From positions 1 to 12,252 of the forward strand of contig JAAZAQ010000133.1 in NCBI GenBank assembly GCA_012514225.1: a stretch of 12,252 nt of DNA, given 5' to 3'. The notes beneath the pieces were generated by a model, which was not told the DNA's origin, ran no database searches, and saw nothing but the letters and a program-made list of their open reading frames with translations. The stretch's first letter is position 1, and the number at the start of each line of letters is the position of its first letter. The DNA is from Clostridiales bacterium (GTDB taxonomy: Bacteria > Bacillota > Clostridia > Christensenellales > Aristaeellaceae). Below, piece by piece: positions 1 to 5,832 of this stretch. The position numbers and the translations under genes are program-made.

Positions 1-605
1 GGCCGGCCGCCGGGGACGACCGCCATCTTCTTGCGGTCCCTGGGGCTGCGGCCGATGGCGCCAATCATCTCCCCGGCCTCCTCCCGCAGGGTCCCGGCCA
101 CGCGGGCCAGGTAGAGCTTTTCAATCTTCCGCTGGGCTAGCGCCTGGGAGAGGGCCAGGTGGGCGCGGTCGTTCTTGGCGACCAGCATCAGCCCCGAGGT
201 GTCCTTGTCCAGCCGGTGCACGATGCCGGGGCGCTTCTGCCCGCCGATGCCGGAGAGCCGGTCCAGGTGGAACACCAGCGCGTTGACCAGGGTGCCGGAA
301 GGGTTGCCGGCGGCCGGATGGACGACCAGGCCCGCGGGCTTCACCACCACCGCCATCGCCGCGTCCTCGTACAGCAGGCAGATGGGGATGTCCTCCCCTT
401 TGGCGGCGGATTCCTCGGGTTCCGGAAGGTCGATAACCACAATATCGCCGGTCTTTGGGATAAATGACGGCTTGTCCGCCACAATGCCGTTCACCCGGGC
501 CTGCCCGTCCCGGATGAGCCGGGCGGCCTGGGAGCGCGAGAGCGCCCCGCCGGAGAGCAGCAGGTCCAGCCGCCGCCCGTCGCCTGTCTTCTCAATCCGC
601 TCCAA
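1..605 (-). CDS. rluD: RluA/RluD-family 23S rRNA pseudouridine synthase (3' end cut by window edge)
   Basis: This enzyme family isomerises specific uridines of large-subunit rRNA to pseudouridine in the cytoplasm. The visible 201 residues hold an S4-type RNA-binding domain (about 12-60) and the start of the catalytic domain. The family motif HRLDKDTSG is at 130-138, with D133 the expected catalytic aspartate; VVKPAGLVVHP (87-97) is also typical. The frame begins with TTG at 605, preceded by AAGGAGG with a 6-base gap. No ATG fits, and translation from TTG gives the usual N-terminus (MERIEKTGDGRRLDLLL). The start overlaps the end of lspA by 14 bases, so the two are co-transcribed and probably translationally coupled; lspA-rluD neighbourhood is common in Firmicutes. 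About a third of the protein lies beyond base 1. The family is certain. The exact target site (RluD, RluC or RluA type) cannot be fixed from this fragment. Confidence 0.93.
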   Translation of the reverse strand, partial: MERIEKTGDGRRLDLLLSGGALSRSQAARLIRDGQARVNGIVADKPSFIPKTGDIVVIDLPEPEESAAKGEDIPICLLYEDAAMAVVVKPAGLVVHPAAGNPSGTLVNALVFHLDRLSGIGGQKRPGIVHRLDKDTSGLMLVAKNDRAHLALSQALAQRKIEKLYLARVAGTLREEAGEMIGAIGRSPRDRKKMAVVPGGR

Positions 606-1035
606 GGGCGTCCTCCTTGCCAAGCAGCGAAACCATCAGGACGCCCGCGCCCAGGGTCAGGCAGGCGTCGGCCAGGTTGAACACCGGGAAGGCCATGAAC
701 AGAAACTGCAGGTAGTCGCCGACCGAGCCGTGCAGCAGGCGGTCGGCCAGGTTGCCCGCGGCGCCGCCCAGCATCAGCCCGGCGCCCAGGGCCGGGAGGC
801 CGCGCATCGGCCGGCGCGCCAGCCAGGCGGCGGCCAGGACCAGCGCCAGCGCGGTCACCGCGGTGCTCATCGCGGGGCTCGCGCTCAATAGCCCGAAGGC
901 CACCCCGGCGTTCCGGGCGGAAGTCAGCCCCAGAACGCCCGGAACCAGCGCCCGGGCCTCCCCCAGCGGCGCCCATTTCAGCGCCAGGTCCGCGCACAGT
1001 GCCAGGCAGGCCGTGGCCGCGGTCGTCCGCGTCAT
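592..1035 (-). CDS. lspA: lipoprotein signal peptidase (signal peptidase II)
   Basis: LspA is an integral membrane aspartyl protease that cleaves the signal peptide of prolipoproteins ahead of the lipidated cysteine. The sequence shows hydrophobic membrane segments and the family blocks NAGVAFGLL, GNLADRLLHGSVGDY and FNLADACLTLG. The aspartates in GNLADR and FNLAD are the catalytic pair of the family. From the start chosen here the protein is 147 residues, a normal length. The frame is open back to an ATG at 1056, but that ATG overlaps a perfect TATAAT box on the same strand (1055-1060), so it would not be in a transcript from that promoter. An ATG at 1035 has GGGGA six or so bases upstream and is preferred; one at 1047 would be almost leaderless. 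It is the first gene of a two-gene unit with rluD and is divergent from msrA. Confidence 0.93.
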   Translation of the reverse strand: MTRTTAATACLALCADLALKWAPLGEARALVPGVLGLTSARNAGVAFGLLSASPAMSTAVTALALVLAAAWLARRPMRGLPALGAGLMLGGAAGNLADRLLHGSVGDYLQFLFMAFPVFNLADACLTLGAGVLMVSLLGKEDALGAD

Positions 1036-1054
1036 CGTGTTCCCCATCGGGGCC

Positions 1055-1083
1055 ATTATACCGCCTGCCCCCGGGAATACAAA
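1055..1083 (-). promoter_or_regulatory. sigma-A type promoter for lspA-rluD
   Basis: On the minus strand there is a perfect TATAAT at 1060-1055. A -35-like TTGTAT (1082-1077) lies 16 bases upstream; TTTGTA at 1083-1078 would give 17. The predicted transcript start is near 1048, which leaves a leader of about a dozen bases before the ATG at 1035. The box sits in the short gap to the divergent msrA and is the only good promoter there. The -35 match is only moderate. Confidence 0.6.
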
Positions 1084-1128
1084 GCGCGTTGAACGCAGGC
1101 CGCCACGGGTACATTCCCTCTATACCTG

Positions 1129-1135
1129 AAGGAGG
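1129..1135 (+). promoter_or_regulatory. strong ribosome binding site for msrA
   Basis: AAGGAGG lies six bases before the ATG at 1142. It matters because it fixes the start upstream of the hydrophobic leader, and so supports export of the protein. A matching promoter on this strand is not clear: TTGAAC at 1089-1094 is a plausible -35, but the hexamers 15-17 bases downstream (TACATT, CATTCC) are poor -10 boxes. Confidence 0.85.
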
Positions 1136-1141
1136 CGCTGT

Positions 1142-2059
1142 ATGCAATTAATGCTGTCAATCCTGCTGGTCCTGGTCCTGCTGGCCGGGCTGTTCGTCGC
1201 CGTTCCCGTCACGCGGGCCGGGGCTGAGGAAATCAAGACCATCTACTTCGCCGGCGGCTGCTTCTGGGGCGTGGAGCACATGATGCAGCAGGTGCCCGGC
1301 GTCACCGAGGCCGTCAGCGGCTACGCCAACGGCACGCTGGAAAATCCCACCTACCAGCAGGTCCTGACCGGCGGCACCGGCCACCGGGAAACGGTCCGCG
1401 TGCGCTACGACGCGCGGCTGGTCACCCTTGAGGAGCTGCTGGGCCTCTTCTTCTCCGCCATCGACCCGACGGTGAAGAACCGCCAGGGCAACGATATCGG
1501 CACGCAGTACCAGACCGGCATCTACTATGAAAACGAGGAGGACGGGAAGGTCGTCCAGGCCGCCGCAGAGGCGGAAAAGGCCCTGCACCCGGCCTTCCAT
1601 GTCGAAATCGCGCCGCTGACAAACTTCTGGGACGCGGAGGACTACCACCAGGATTACCTGGTCAAGAACCCCGGCGGCTACTGCCACCTGGGCGCGGAGG
1701 ACTTCGAGCGCGCCCGCCAGACCGGCAAGCCCCGGGAAGCCCGCACGGCGGAATACCGCAAAATCACGCCCCAGGATGCCAAGGCCGCGATGGACGGCGG
1801 GCAGAAGCCCGTCATCGTGGACGTACGCGAGCCCTTCGAGTTCGCGGCCGGGCACATCCAGGGCGCCGTCAACCTGCCACTGGGGCAGCTGACCCAGCTG
1901 GCGGAAACGGAGCTGCCCGACAAGGACGCCCTGATTTACCTGTACTGCCGCTCCGGCTCCCGCAGCCGGGCCGGCGCGATGCAGATGGTGCAGCTGGGCT
2001 ACACCAACCTCTACGACCTGGGCGGCATCATCGACTGGCCCTACGAAGTCGTCAAGTAA
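1142..2059 (+). CDS. msrA: exported peptide methionine sulfoxide reductase A fused to a rhodanese domain
   Basis: MsrA reduces methionine-S-sulfoxide in oxidised proteins. In this 305-residue protein an N-terminal hydrophobic stretch (4-23) ends in a signal-peptidase-like site AGA/E near 28-29. The MsrA domain follows (about 31-190) with the catalytic motif GCFWG (39-43, nucleophile C40), the family block GTQYQTGIYY (120-129) and KNPGGYC (175-181), where C181 corresponds to the resolving cysteine of two-cysteine MsrAs. A rhodanese domain (about 206-305) follows, with VDVREPFEF and the active-site loop CRSGSRS starting at C269. The ATG is fixed by AAGGAGG six bases upstream (1129-1135), so the signal sequence is real. 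There is no lipobox cysteine, and the n-region has no Lys or Arg, so an uncleaved membrane anchor is possible. The gene stands alone on its strand and ends at a strong hairpin. I infer that it acts outside the cytoplasmic membrane. Domain calls are near certain; the role of the rhodanese part is unknown. Confidence 0.95.
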   Translation: MQLMLSILLVLVLLAGLFVAVPVTRAGAEEIKTIYFAGGCFWGVEHMMQQVPGVTEAVSGYANGTLENPTYQQVLTGGTGHRETVRVRYDARLVTLEELLGLFFSAIDPTVKNRQGNDIGTQYQTGIYYENEEDGKVVQAAAEAEKALHPAFHVEIAPLTNFWDAEDYHQDYLVKNPGGYCHLGAEDFERARQTGKPREARTAEYRKITPQDAKAAMDGGQKPVIVDVREPFEFAAGHIQGAVNLPLGQLTQLAETELPDKDALIYLYCRSGSRSRAGAMQMVQLGYTNLYDLGGIIDWPYEVVK

Positions 2060-2069
2060 AAATTACTTG
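2053..2069. repeat. short perfect inverted repeat over the msrA stop codon
   Basis: CAAGTAA and TTACTTG form a perfect 7-base inverted repeat with a 3-base AAA spacer. The msrA TAA stop is inside the left arm. It is small and AT-rich; it may aid transcript ending together with the larger hairpin just downstream, or be chance. Confidence 0.4.
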
Positions 2070-2077
2070 TTCAACGC

Positions 2078-2107
2078 AAGAATCCGCGGCGCCTGCCGCG
2101 GATTCTT
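2078..2107. terminator. bidirectional hairpin terminator between msrA and the VOC gene
   Basis: The 12-base arm AAGAATCCGCGG (2078-2089) pairs perfectly with CCGCGGATTCTT (2096-2107) around a 6-base loop. It lies between convergent genes, 18 bases after the msrA stop and 39 bases after the VOC-gene stop on the other strand. The T-runs are short on both sides (TTCTTT on plus, TTCTTG on minus), so it is not a textbook intrinsic terminator. The perfect stem and convergent position still make it the likely end of both transcripts. Confidence 0.8.
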
Positions 2108-2146
2108 TGATAATGCCTTGCGAAACAGCGCCTTCCGCGGGGCCGC

Positions 2147-2488
2147 CTACTCGTACAGCGTATACAGGGTCAGGCCGTTGCCGTCCGGGTCCTGGAAGTC
2201 GAAGTAACGCAGCACGCCGGGCACGTCGGTGATTTCCTCCACCTGGTGGCCCATTTTCACCAGGCGCCTGCGTTCCTTCTCCACGTCCGGGACCCCGAGG
2301 CGCAGCGCGGCGTCCGAGGGGATTTTCTCCCGCTCGAACAGCTGCAGCCACACCGGGCCCAGCTGCATTTCGGCGATGCCCTGCACCGGCCGGACGGCCT
2401 TGCGGATGCCGAAGGCCCTCTTGTACCACTGGATGGCCTTCTCCAGGTCGGATACGGAAAAGGCCACGGTCACGCTCTGGATGTTCAC
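2147..2488 (-). CDS. VOC-superfamily (glyoxalase/bleomycin-resistance fold) protein lacking canonical metal ligands
   Basis: This 113-residue protein has the fold signature of the vicinal oxygen chelate superfamily: VSDLEKAIQWYKRAFGI at 12-28 and RYFDFQDPDGNGLTLYTL at 94-111. Aligned to metal-dependent members, the usual first-strand His is T7 and the Glu that usually follows DPDGNxI is T107. The common metal site therefore seems lost, which favours ligand binding over glyoxalase catalysis. The GTG start at 2488 overlaps the nfnB stop in a GTGA arrangement, with a GGAG-type ribosome site about eight bases upstream. The frame stays open far upstream, but that part is the out-of-frame shadow of nfnB. 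It is the last gene of the murA-nfnAB operon and ends just before the bidirectional hairpin. The fold is likely; the function and ligand are not known. Confidence 0.85.
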   Translation of the reverse strand: MNIQSVTVAFSVSDLEKAIQWYKRAFGIRKAVRPVQGIAEMQLGPVWLQLFEREKIPSDAALRLGVPDVEKERRRLVKMGHQVEEITDVPGVLRYFDFQDPDGNGLTLYTLYE

Positions 2489-3885
2489 GTCGCGCGCTCC
2501 CCCCGGATGAGCCGGTCCATCGCCCGCGCGGCATCCTTGCCCGCGCCCATCGCCAGGATGACGGTGGCCGAGCCGGTCACCGCGTCGCCGCCGGCGTAGA
2601 CCTTTTCCCGGCTGGTCAGCCCGTCCGGCCCGTCGGTTTTGATGCCGCCCCACTGGTCGGTCTCCAGCCCCGGCGTGGTCAGGCGGATGAGGGGGTTGCT
2701 GGAGGTGCCGATGGCGATGACCACCACGTCCGCCGGCAGCTCGTAGTTGCTGCCCGCCTGCTCCACCGGGCGGCGGCGGCCGGAGGCGTCCGGCTCGCCC
2801 AGGGTCATGCGGATGCATTCCAGGCCGCGCACCCAGCCCTTGCCGTCGTCGAGCACCTGCACGGGGTTGGTCAGCATGCGGAAGGTGATGCCCTCCTCCT
2901 GCGCGTGGTGGACCTCCTCCAGCCGGGCGGGCAGCTCCTTCATCCCGCGCCGGTAGACGATGGAGACCTCCTCCGCGCCCAGCCGCTTGGCGCAGCGCGC
3001 GGCGTCCATGGCCACGTTGCCCCCGCCCACCACCGCCACGTGCCGGCCGTGCATGATGGGGGTCAGGCTGTTCGCCTCGTAGGCCTTCATCAGGTTGATG
3101 CGGGTCAGGTACTCGTTGGCGGAATAGACGCCCTTGAGCGACTCCCCGGGGATGCCCATGAAGCGCGGCAGACCCGCGCCGCTGGCGATGAACACGGCCT
3201 CGAAGCCGTACTCCAGCAGCTCGTCGATGGTCAGGGTCTTGCCGATGACGGTGTTGAGCGTGATTTCGACGCCCTGGCGCTTCAGCGCCTCCACCTCGGC
3301 CATGACGATGTCCTTGGGCAGGCGGAACTCCGGGATGCCGTAGGTCAAGACGCCGCCGGGCAGGTGCAGCGCCTCGAACACCGTCACCGCGTAGCCCATC
3401 CGCGCCAGTTCCCCGGCCGCGGTCAGCCCGCCGGGGCCGGCGCCCACCACGGCTACCTTGTGCCCGTTGGGCGCGGGGCGCGGCGGCGCCGCGCAGGCGT
3501 TCTCCCGGTGCCAGTCGGCGGCGAAGCGCTCCAGCCGGCCGATGCCCACGCTCTCGCCCTTCAGCGCGCGCACGCACTTTTCCTCGCACTGCGTCTCCTG
3601 CGGGCACACGCGGCCGCAGACCGCCGGCAGGGCGCTGTCGCGGTTAAGGGTCAGAAAGGCGCCCTCGAAATCCTCCTTCGCGATCTGCCCGATGAAGGCG
3701 GGGATGTCGATGCGCACCGGGCAGCCGTCCACGCAGGGCTTGTGCCGGCAGTTGAGGCAGCGGGCGGCTTCCTCCACCGCCATTTCCTTCGTATAGCCCA
3801 GGGCGACCTCGGAAAAATTGCGGTTGCGCTCCTCCGGGTCCTGGGCGGGCATGGGCACTTTGTTGGGGGACATATTGCGCGCCAT
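2485..3885 (-). CDS. nfnB: NfnB/GltD-like FAD- and Fe-S-containing NAD(P)H oxidoreductase, large subunit of an Nfn-type complex
   Basis: NfnB is the bifurcating-FAD, NADP(H)-binding subunit of ferredoxin-dependent NAD/NADP transhydrogenase. The relatives GltD, SudA and homotetrameric glutamate synthase share the fold. The 466 residues show two N-terminal cysteine groups for [4Fe-4S] clusters (C43, C46, C51, C55 and C90, C94, C100, C104). A first dinucleotide fold has VVGAGPGG (146-153), a second has VVGGGNVAMDAAR (285-297), and the C-terminal FAD motif GGDAVTGSATVILAMGAGK is at 432-450. The start follows the nfnA stop directly (TGAATG), with AAGGAGGTGG eight bases upstream inside nfnA. The adjacent NfnA-like partner is what favours Nfn over a lone glutamate synthase subunit; no large glutamate synthase gene is present. 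A sulfide dehydrogenase (SudAB) role cannot be excluded, because the same gene pair has carried both names. The enzyme would work in the cytoplasm. Confidence 0.92.
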   Translation of the reverse strand: MARNMSPNKVPMPAQDPEERNRNFSEVALGYTKEMAVEEAARCLNCRHKPCVDGCPVRIDIPAFIGQIAKEDFEGAFLTLNRDSALPAVCGRVCPQETQCEEKCVRALKGESVGIGRLERFAADWHRENACAAPPRPAPNGHKVAVVGAGPGGLTAAGELARMGYAVTVFEALHLPGGVLTYGIPEFRLPKDIVMAEVEALKRQGVEITLNTVIGKTLTIDELLEYGFEAVFIASGAGLPRFMGIPGESLKGVYSANEYLTRINLMKAYEANSLTPIMHGRHVAVVGGGNVAMDAARCAKRLGAEEVSIVYRRGMKELPARLEEVHHAQEEGITFRMLTNPVQVLDDGKGWVRGLECIRMTLGEPDASGRRRPVEQAGSNYELPADVVVIAIGTSSNPLIRLTTPGLETDQWGGIKTDGPDGLTSREKVYAGGDAVTGSATVILAMGAGKDAARAMDRLIRGERAT

Positions 3886-4728
3886 TCATTCCACCTCCTT
3901 GTCGAACAGGCGGCAATTGTCCTCCCGCTGCCTGGACTCGTATTCCTCGTAAATCCGGTTGCGGCTGATGACCTCGTCGAAGTCCACCTCGTGCCCGTCA
4001 AAGTCCGGCCCGTCCACGCAGGCGAACTTGATTTTGCCGCCCACCGTCAGCCGGCAGCCGCCGCACATCCCGGTCCCGTCGACCATGATGGGATTCATGG
4101 ACACGGTGGTCTTGATGCCGTGGCGCTTGGTCAGGAGGCTGACGAACTTCATCATGACCAGCGGGCCGATGGCGATGACCTCGTCATATCGGTTGCCTTC
4201 CTGGATGAGCTTCTCCAGCGCGTCGGTCACCAGCCCCTTCTCGCCGTAGGTGCCGTCGTCGGTCATCACCTGGAGGCGGTTTGACACCTTCGCGAATTCC
4301 TTCTCCAGGAACACCATTTCCTTGTTCCGGAAGCCGATGATGACGTGCACCTCGCTGCCCTGCTCGAACAGCTTGCGCGCGACGGGATAGGCGATGGCGC
4401 AGCCCACACCGCCGCCGATGACACAGGCCTTCGCGATGCCTTCCGTCCGGGTCGGCATGCCCAGGGGGCCGACGAAGTCGTGCAGGTTGTCGCCGGACTC
4501 CAGCGTGTCCAGCTCCATCGTCCCCGCGCCCACCACCTGGTAGACCACCGTGACGGTGCCCTGCTCCGGGTCCCGGTCGTGGATGGTCAGCGGGATGCGC
4601 TCGGAGTTTTCCTTCGCGCGCAGGATGATGAACTGGCCGGCCTTCGCCTTTCTGGCGACCAGCGGCGCCAGCACGGACATCTTGGACGCGTTGCCGCTGA
4701 GCTTGGTTTTCGCGACGATGGTGTACAT
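3886..4728 (-). CDS. nfnA: NfnA/SudB-like ferredoxin-NADP reductase-type subunit with [2Fe-2S] site
   Basis: NfnA carries FAD, the NAD(H) site and a [2Fe-2S] cluster. With NfnB it couples NADPH oxidation to reduction of ferredoxin and NAD, or the reverse. The 280-residue protein has an FAD-binding barrel with ERIPLTIHD (43-51), a nucleotide-binding region with CVIGGGVGCAIAYPVA (102-117), and the C-terminal cluster site C222, C225 and C237. D217 sits five residues before C222, where PyrK-type relatives have the fourth cysteine; an Asp ligand there is the known peculiarity of NfnA. The ATG at 4728 overlaps the upstream stop (TGATG) and is preceded by AGGAGG with a 6-base gap. The open frame extends to 5142, but that part is a shadow of the metallopeptidase gene. 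PyrK or SudB are the alternatives; direct linkage to nfnB and the Asp ligand favour NfnA. Confidence 0.91.
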   Translation of the reverse strand: MYTIVAKTKLSGNASKMSVLAPLVARKAKAGQFIILRAKENSERIPLTIHDRDPEQGTVTVVYQVVGAGTMELDTLESGDNLHDFVGPLGMPTRTEGIAKACVIGGGVGCAIAYPVARKLFEQGSEVHVIIGFRNKEMVFLEKEFAKVSNRLQVMTDDGTYGEKGLVTDALEKLIQEGNRYDEVIAIGPLVMMKFVSLLTKRHGIKTTVSMNPIMVDGTGMCGGCRLTVGGKIKFACVDGPDFDGHEVDFDEVISRNRIYEEYESRQREDNCRLFDKEVE

Positions 4729-5312
4729 CAAGACCCTCCTGTTTTTTGAATGGGCTCGGGGACGACGTGCGGCAGGCGCCTGAGCGCCTTGGCGCGCCGG
4801 GCGTGGTCGGGCATCAGCCCGGACAGCGCCCGGTAGAAGGCGGGGGAGTGGTTCAGGTGCTTCAGGTGGGCGGCCTCGTGGGCGGCGACGTACGCCACGA
4901 TGTCCCCGGGGGAGGCCATCAGCCGCCAGGAGATGCAGACGACGCCTTTCGCGTTGCAGCTGCCCAGGCGCTTTTGGGCGGAGGTAATCCGGACGCGGGC
5001 GGGCCTGGCGCCCAGCGCCGCGGCGTAGCGGGCGACCAGGGGCGGCATCAAAAGGGCGGCTTCCCGCCGCATCGCCTGCTGTTCCTGCGCTGACACCAGC
5101 CGGGGCGCCGGACGGGGGGCGCTCAGGTGCCTGTCCAGCCATTCCCCCCGGGAAACCAGGAAGCGCTCCACCTCCCGCATCGGCAGCCGGGCCGGCGCAC
5201 GCACGATGACCTCGCCGTCCGGCCGGATTTCCAGGGACAGCGTCCTCCTCCGGCTGCGGACGAGCCGGTACGCGGCGTCCCGGCCGGGGAGCTTCCCCGC
5301 GGGCTCACTCAT
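4728..5312 (-). CDS. YgjP/DUF45-type zinc metallopeptidase-like protein
   Basis: This 194-residue protein matches the YgjP-like (DUF45, SprT-related) family. The N-terminal half has the typical opening YRLVRSRRRTLSLEI (15-29) and RAPARLPMREVERFL (38-52). The second half carries the zinc motif HEAAH (145-149) followed by LKHLNHSPAFY, giving ligands H145 and H149 and a third His at H155, with E146 the likely general base. RLGSCNAKGVV (115-125) is another family block. There is no signal peptide or membrane segment, so it should be cytoplasmic. It overlaps the J-domain gene upstream by 8 bases and nfnA downstream by 1 base, so it is translated from the same transcript as both. The substrates of bacterial members are not well defined; pairing with a J-domain protein would fit protein quality control, but that is inference. 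Confidence 0.88.
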   Translation of the reverse strand: MSEPAGKLPGRDAAYRLVRSRRRTLSLEIRPDGEVIVRAPARLPMREVERFLVSRGEWLDRHLSAPRPAPRLVSAQEQQAMRREAALLMPPLVARYAAALGARPARVRITSAQKRLGSCNAKGVVCISWRLMASPGDIVAYVAAHEAAHLKHLNHSPAFYRALSGLMPDHARRAKALRRLPHVVPEPIQKTGGS

Positions 5313-5832
5313 CCTTCCGGTGGAACAGCTGCCGGACCTGCTCCAGCGCCTTTCGCGGGAAGCGCCCGGCCTTCCTCAGCCGCATCTCGGCGTCCAGCGC
5401 CCCGCGGCGGTACTCCAGGCTGCCCGGCTCCATGCGCACGGCGGCGCGCCAGGCCTGGTGGCTGCTCAGGTACTGCCTCAGGCCCCCCAGCGTCTCCCCC
5501 TGCAGGGCGTACCACTCGGCGTCCTTGTTCTCGGCCTTGCTCAGTTGCAGCAGGGCCATCTCGTACTGCCTGCGCTCCAGCAGCTTGCGGGCCCAGCCCT
5601 TGGCCTGCTCCAGCGGCAGCGCGGCGGCGGGGGTCTGGCGGGATGTGGCGATTTTCATCGCCTGCTCATAGGCCAGGTTGATGCCGATGAGCCTTTCCTG
5701 CCCGGCCCGCTGCGCCTCCGCGTCCAGGAAGCTGTCCGGGTGGCAGGCCTTGACCAGCCGGTGGTAGGCGGAGCGGATGGCGGCCTCGTCGGCGTCGGGC
5801 TGGATGCCCAGCAGCTCAAACGCGGACGGCAT
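5305..5832 (-). CDS. small J-domain (DnaJ-like) co-chaperone protein
   Basis: The first 60 residues or so form a J domain: FELLGIQPDADEAAIRSAYH followed by the diagnostic HPD at 31-33, which stimulates ATP hydrolysis by DnaK-type Hsp70s. The DnaJ Gly/Phe linker, zinc fingers and substrate-binding domains are absent. Instead residues about 75-160 are helical and TPR-like (WARKLLERRQYEMALLQLSK, then AWRAAVRMEPGSLEYRRGAL), suggesting a protein-protein interaction region. The 175-residue length marks it as a class C-type J protein, not DnaJ itself. The start overlaps the end of murA by 17 bases and the end overlaps the YgjP-like gene by 8 bases. GGAG lies about ten bases before the ATG. The client is unknown; the operon suggests links to cell-wall or redox enzymes, but nothing in the sequence proves that. 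Confidence 0.9.
   Translation of the reverse strand: MPSAFELLGIQPDADEAAIRSAYHRLVKACHPDSFLDAEAQRAGQERLIGINLAYEQAMKIATSRQTPAAALPLEQAKGWARKLLERRQYEMALLQLSKAENKDAEWYALQGETLGGLRQYLSSHQAWRAAVRMEPGSLEYRRGALDAEMRLRKAGRFPRKALEQVRQLFHRKDE

Noticed and set aside
1089..1126. Promoter for msrA from TTGAAC at 1089
   Set aside because: No hexamer at 16-18 bases downstream resembles a -10 box. It is mentioned with the ribosome site but not claimed as a feature.
2489..3607. Long N-terminal extension of the VOC frame
   Set aside because: The extension is the out-of-frame reading of nfnB. Only the part after the GTG at 2488 shows protein character.
2905..4284. Open frame of 459 codons on the plus strand opposite nfnA and nfnB
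   Set aside because: Its low-complexity composition and full overlap with two genes bearing clear catalytic motifs make it a shadow.
4729..5142. N-terminal extension of the nfnA frame
   Set aside because: It is an Arg/Pro/Ala-rich shadow of the YgjP-like gene. The ATG at 4728 has a strong ribosome site and gives the standard NfnA N-terminus.
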